In this document: positions 60,336 through 64,000 of the stretch, one piece after another | Position numbering within the stretch: position 1 is the stretch's first letter | Layout: each line of letters starts with the position of its first letter | Position numbers and translations under genes: made by a program | NCBI GenBank assembly: GCA_020747015.1 | Contig: JAGTJM010000032.1 | Location: 248,001-312,000, forward strand | DNA length: 64,000 bases | Source: Pyrenochaeta sp. MPI-SDFR-AT-0127 | Taxonomy: Eukaryota > Ascomycota > Dothideomycetes > Pleosporales > Cucurbitariaceae | Direction: 5' to 3' | Notes under the pieces: generated by a model | Told to the model about the DNA's origin: nothing | Seen by the model: the letters and a program-made list of their open reading frames with translations, nothing else | Databases searched by the model: none

Positions 60336-61588
60336 TCAGAACATCTCGTGTTCCAACCCGCCATAGCCGTCATCGCCAACGTCGACTTTTTTTCCCTTGA
60401 CATTTTTCGGTATGGCTGGGATGGGTGGAACTGACACGCCATCTGGTACCACAGTCACCACTTCGTCATCTTTGTTCATGCTGCTCCTCGACAGTTTCTT
60501 TTGAAGTCGTGTAGACTGTCTTTTGAGATTCTTCCGTGTAGCCGAAGACTTTACGCGCTTGATCGTACGTTCGATTTCAGGCTCGGACGCTGCTGACATG
60601 GAGATGTCGCCATCGCTGTCTGTGGGAATGGGTTTGTAATCTGAGTCATCGATTGTAGTTGCTTTCCGCTTCTTCGTGATCTTGCCGACGTGTTTCTCAG
60701 GAGCGGGAGTAGTGGTGTGTTCTTGCGGCGATGTCTCGTTCTCGCTCAGTGAGGTAGTTGGCGTCGGAGGCAATACAACTGGTAGGGCTGGGACAGGTGG
60801 CACAGTCCCATCATGAAGAACAGACTGCAATTCTTTTCGCGCCGAGGCGAGCTTAAACTCGAGATCAGATACCCGCTTCGAGAGTTTCTTCTGCTTGTTT
60901 AAGTCTTTCTTGCTCGGGGTTCGATAGAGTGTAGGTGTTCGTGGTGAGCGTATAGGTGTCGTTCCGTCGGCCACTGTTCCAGTCAGTTTGAGGTTCTTCA
61001 AAACCAGAGGTTCAAGAGCAACATACCGCATTTGTGTGACTTCGCAGCCAGACTTGGTCTGATGAACACCTTCGGAGTAGGCAAAAGTCCCAATTCCTTC
61101 GCTTCATGATATGCAGCGTTGGCAGCCTTCTTTCGCTCGTCTAGGATCTGCTTGCTCTTATCCTTCTCTGCATCAACATTGCCCGCTTTTCGCTTCCCAA
61201 GCACACCACCAAACACAGAAGCGAATGCGCGTTGAAAGCGTCCGAATGGCCCTTCACTCGCAGCAGGAGCACCTGGTGCAACAGCCACGGCGACAGACTT
61301 GGCCTCACGTTTCCCAGGAGCTCTGGCTTCTGAGCTCACTTTGAAAAGCGTCGGTGCAGCAGCGGCACTGGAAGCTCCAGACCCATTAGAGACAGCACTA
61401 TCGTTCGAAACATTCCTGCGCAACACAGGCGGTGCTTTATTCTCCTCGTTGAACTGCTCAATCAACTGCTCAATCCCAATATCCTTCCAGAGCTCATCAG
61501 GCGGCGGTCGTATGGTGCTGTTCGTATTTGTGTGTTCCCTGAAACGTGAGGCGCGTGGGCGCGCTGGCGTTTCTGGCTCGTCACTCAT
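60336..61588 (-). CDS. Basic coiled-coil, probably nuclear protein of unknown function
   Basis: Two exons (61588-61027 and 60973-60336) give 399 residues. The true start is the ATG of MSDEPETPARP. The N-terminal half contains a motif WKDIGIEQLIEQFNEEN and a FGRFQRAFASVFGGVLGKRK segment. After the intron comes a basic helix (LYRTPSKKDLNKQKKLSKR followed by VSDLEFKLASARKELQSVL) that looks like a short coiled coil, then Lys/Arg clusters (KITKKRKA, KNLKRQSTRLQKKLSR) resembling nuclear localisation signals. The rest is low-complexity. I do not recognise a characterised family. Confidence 0.75.
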
Positions 61589-62156
61589 CGCCAACGTGGC
61601 AGGGTCCGTGGGCTAATGCAGGGAAATTCTGGTCGTCCCCCCTTGCGTTGGAATATTTGTAGAGGAATGTGAGGAGGGAGAGCGGGCGACCTCGTGGTCC
61701 AGGGCGTGGGCGGGGTAGAGTCCCGTCTAGTAAGGGCGAGGCGCGGGAATGCTGCGAGTTGGTGGTTGTTTGTTTGGGAGAGCTGGGGAAATGCGGAGAT
61801 TACGATGATTTGGTTCCGAACTTGGAGTCCAGGGTCCCTGCGTCATACAGGACTTGGCATTTACACGTTGCACCCTGGATTTCATAACAGGACCATTAAG
61901 ATCTATGAAGCTGCACTTTACCGTATGTCACTAAAGAGACTTCGGTCGGCACACGGTACAATAATGTAAACAAGATAATCTATAATGTGCCAAATGGCTC
62001 TTCTATGCTATTTTACACTGAAGAATTGTAACCCAGTGTCTCGGTCCACCCGTCTGATGCGGAACCCGAATGGTCGAGTATTCGCAATCTCTTTAAGACC
62101 CAATTACACTATCTACACTCATACGAATCGAAGCACTGGATAAGTAGAAAGGTAGT
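61589..62156. other. Gap between two minus-strand genes
   Basis: About 570 bp with the promoter of the coiled-coil gene and the 3' end of the acyl-CoA synthetase. No gene is seen. Confidence 0.45.
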
Positions 62157-64000
62157 TTATAGCTTGGACTTGGGCTTGGACTCCTCAGCAAGCACTTCCT
62201 CGTAGCAGTCATCGAGCTGCTGTCTGAAAGCCTTTGCGGTTTGCGGGCGCTTCAACTTGAGCCTATTGAAAATCAGCATGGGGTTTACTTTCTCAGGGAC
62301 AGAACGAAACTTACGTAGGTGTCAAGAGCTGGTTCTCAATCGTGAATGGGTCCACGAAGAGTCGGACAGCCTTAACGCGCTCATAGCTGTTGAACTTGTT
62401 CTTCCTGCCCACTCTGTCCAGCTCCTTGAGCACTGCCTTCTCAATCTTCTTGCTACTTATCACCTCCTTTAACTTGGCAATATCACCCTCGGCAATCTTC
62501 TCACCAAGGACCTTGGATGCAAATTGTGGGAACAGATCGGGTGCGACACCGAAGATGGCGACAAGGGAAGACTGGTGTGAGTCACCGTGTACATAGGCGG
62601 AGGCGATGTAGCCGCAGTTTGCAAGGTAGACGTTCTCAATGCGCTCGGGAGAGATGTATTCACCCTGTGCGAGCTTGAGGACGTTCTTCCTGCGGTCGAC
62701 GATCTTGAAGCGGCCGAGTTCATCAACTGAGCAGATATCACCAGTGTGGAACCAGCCGTCTGCGTCAATGGCCTTCTTTGTCTCCTCATCGTTGCGGAAA
62801 TACTCCTTGAACAATGTTGTTGACCGGATCAACAACTCACCTCGGGGGTGCGGCTTGTCAGTGGACAAATATTCCATGTCTGGCACGTCGAGGAGCGCGC
62901 ACTCAGCGTTCGGTGTTACACCACCGCAGTTTCCAGACGTAAAGTCACCTTCGTGTTGAATGAGCGCAACGGCATAGGTTTCTGTGAGACCGTAGCCTTG
63001 AGTGAAGTTGCTACCGAAGACAACACGAAGGAACTGGTGCAAGCTGGGATCAATAGGTGCGGAACCGCTGACCAGGATCTTGCATCGATCAAGCCCAAGA
63101 CCAGCAGCAACCTTCTTGCTCCAAATGCGGTCGTACAGCAGGTGCTTGTTAGTCGGGTTATGCTTGTCGTTGATAGCCGCCAGTTTCGTGGAAACCACAT
63201 GTCGAGACAAAGCTCCCTTGACGCCCGTGGCCTGAATAGTCGCCTCCTTGATCTTGGACCCAAATCTGTTGTACAGCCTTGGGACACCAGAAAAGATGGT
63301 GGGTCGAAGCATCTGCAAGTCCTCAACCAATTCCACGACATTGCCATGGAAGTAGCCAATAGCTGAACCAGCCGCGAGTGCACCATGTTCGCCCAATCGC
63401 TGGTAAATATGTGCAAGCGGCAAGAAAGAGCAGATGATCTGCTCTGAGCTGGTGCCGAGGAGTACCATAGATGCACAAGTTGCCGCGTGCGCATTCCTGT
63501 GTGAAAGTACGACGCCTTTGGGGTTTCCTGTGGTGCCAGACGTGTAGTTGATGGTAACAATGTCATCTGGCGTTGGTGGGACGATCGGGAGCTGTTGCTT
63601 CTCGCCCAATGCTTCCACATCGCGAATGTAATGAATCTTGACTCCCTGCTCGCTCGCTAGCGAGTTGAGCAGATCGCCCTTTGACTCTCCAGGGAGCTCG
63701 CCAATGGAAAGAGGGTCCAAAACCACAATGACTTTCAGGGTAGGAAGCCTTGGCTTGAGCTTCAGAAGCGCAGTAACGTGGTTCATGCCGGTAACAACAC
63801 AGGTCAACTCGGAGTGATTGATGATATACTCCGTGGTATCTGGACCGAGCGTGTCGTAAATTGAGACGGTGAAAAGACCTTGGGACATGCATGCCAGATC
63901 AGTGATTTGCCATTCTGGCCTGTTCTGGCACCACAGCCCAACTCCATACTTTGCGGCAGTCACGCCAGCCTCTCTATGGAGATGTACCAAGCCGGCACCA
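62157..64000 (-). CDS. Long-chain acyl-CoA synthetase with PTS1 (5' end beyond the window)
   Basis: Activates fatty acids to acyl-CoA via an acyl-AMP intermediate. Two exons are visible: from the window edge to 62315, and 62262-62157, split by a 52 bp intron. Family marks are the AMP-binding P-loop INYTSGTTGNPKG, FLPLAHIYQRLGE, QGYGLTETYA and DGWFHTGDICSVDELGRFKI followed by DRRKNVLKLAQGEYI. The protein ends in KPKSKL, a canonical SKL peroxisomal targeting signal created only after splicing the last intron. This points to a peroxisomal enzyme of the yeast Faa2 kind feeding beta-oxidation. The N-terminus is missing. Confidence 0.95.

Overview
The window is nuclear DNA from a filamentous ascomycete (Pezizomycotina). 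Genes carry short introns of about 45-115 bp with GT..AG ends. Zn2Cys6 regulators, a highly reducing polyketide synthase (PKS), a HET-domain relic and a Clr5-ankyrin protein are typical of this group. The overall style fits Dothideomycetes/Pleosporales, but that placement is inference. All gene models were joined by hand from the reading frames and splice signals.

Layout. (a) 1-8.9 kb is a housekeeping block: mitochondrial citrate synthase (3' end cut by the window), a Seb1/Nrd1-type transcription-termination factor, a CLPTM1 membrane protein and a LOG-type phosphoribohydrolase. (b) 8.9-27.1 kb is looser, with long gene-free gaps. It holds a delta-8 sphingolipid desaturase, a secreted type-B carboxylesterase, an RTA1-like membrane protein next to a Upc2-like regulator, a His-rich repeat cell-surface protein and an F-box gene broken by one stop codon. 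(c) 27.1-28.7 kb is an AT-rich, repeat-like gap. (d) 28.7-44.5 kb is a compact four-gene polyketide cluster: Zn2Cys6 regulator, cytochrome P450, MFS exporter and a 2,488-residue highly reducing PKS. (e) 44.6-49.5 kb is a gene desert, partly AT-rich, with decayed reading frames and a minisatellite. (f) 49.5-59 kb is accessory: a kinase-like protein, a HET-domain pseudogene, small uncertain ORFs and a large Clr5-ankyrin protein. (g) 59-64 kb returns to ordinary genes: two unrecognised conserved-looking proteins and a long-chain acyl-CoA synthetase ending in a peroxisomal SKL signal (5' part beyond the window).

The most notable result is the polyketide cluster. The upstream region of each of its four genes contains the same everted triplet pattern, CCG-N8-CGG, within about 300 bp of the start codon. 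This suggests that the cluster's own Zn2Cys6 protein controls all four genes, including itself. The synthase has an unusual ketosynthase active-site context, an altered dehydratase motif, a degenerate methyltransferase domain and no releasing domain, so its product cannot be predicted from the window.
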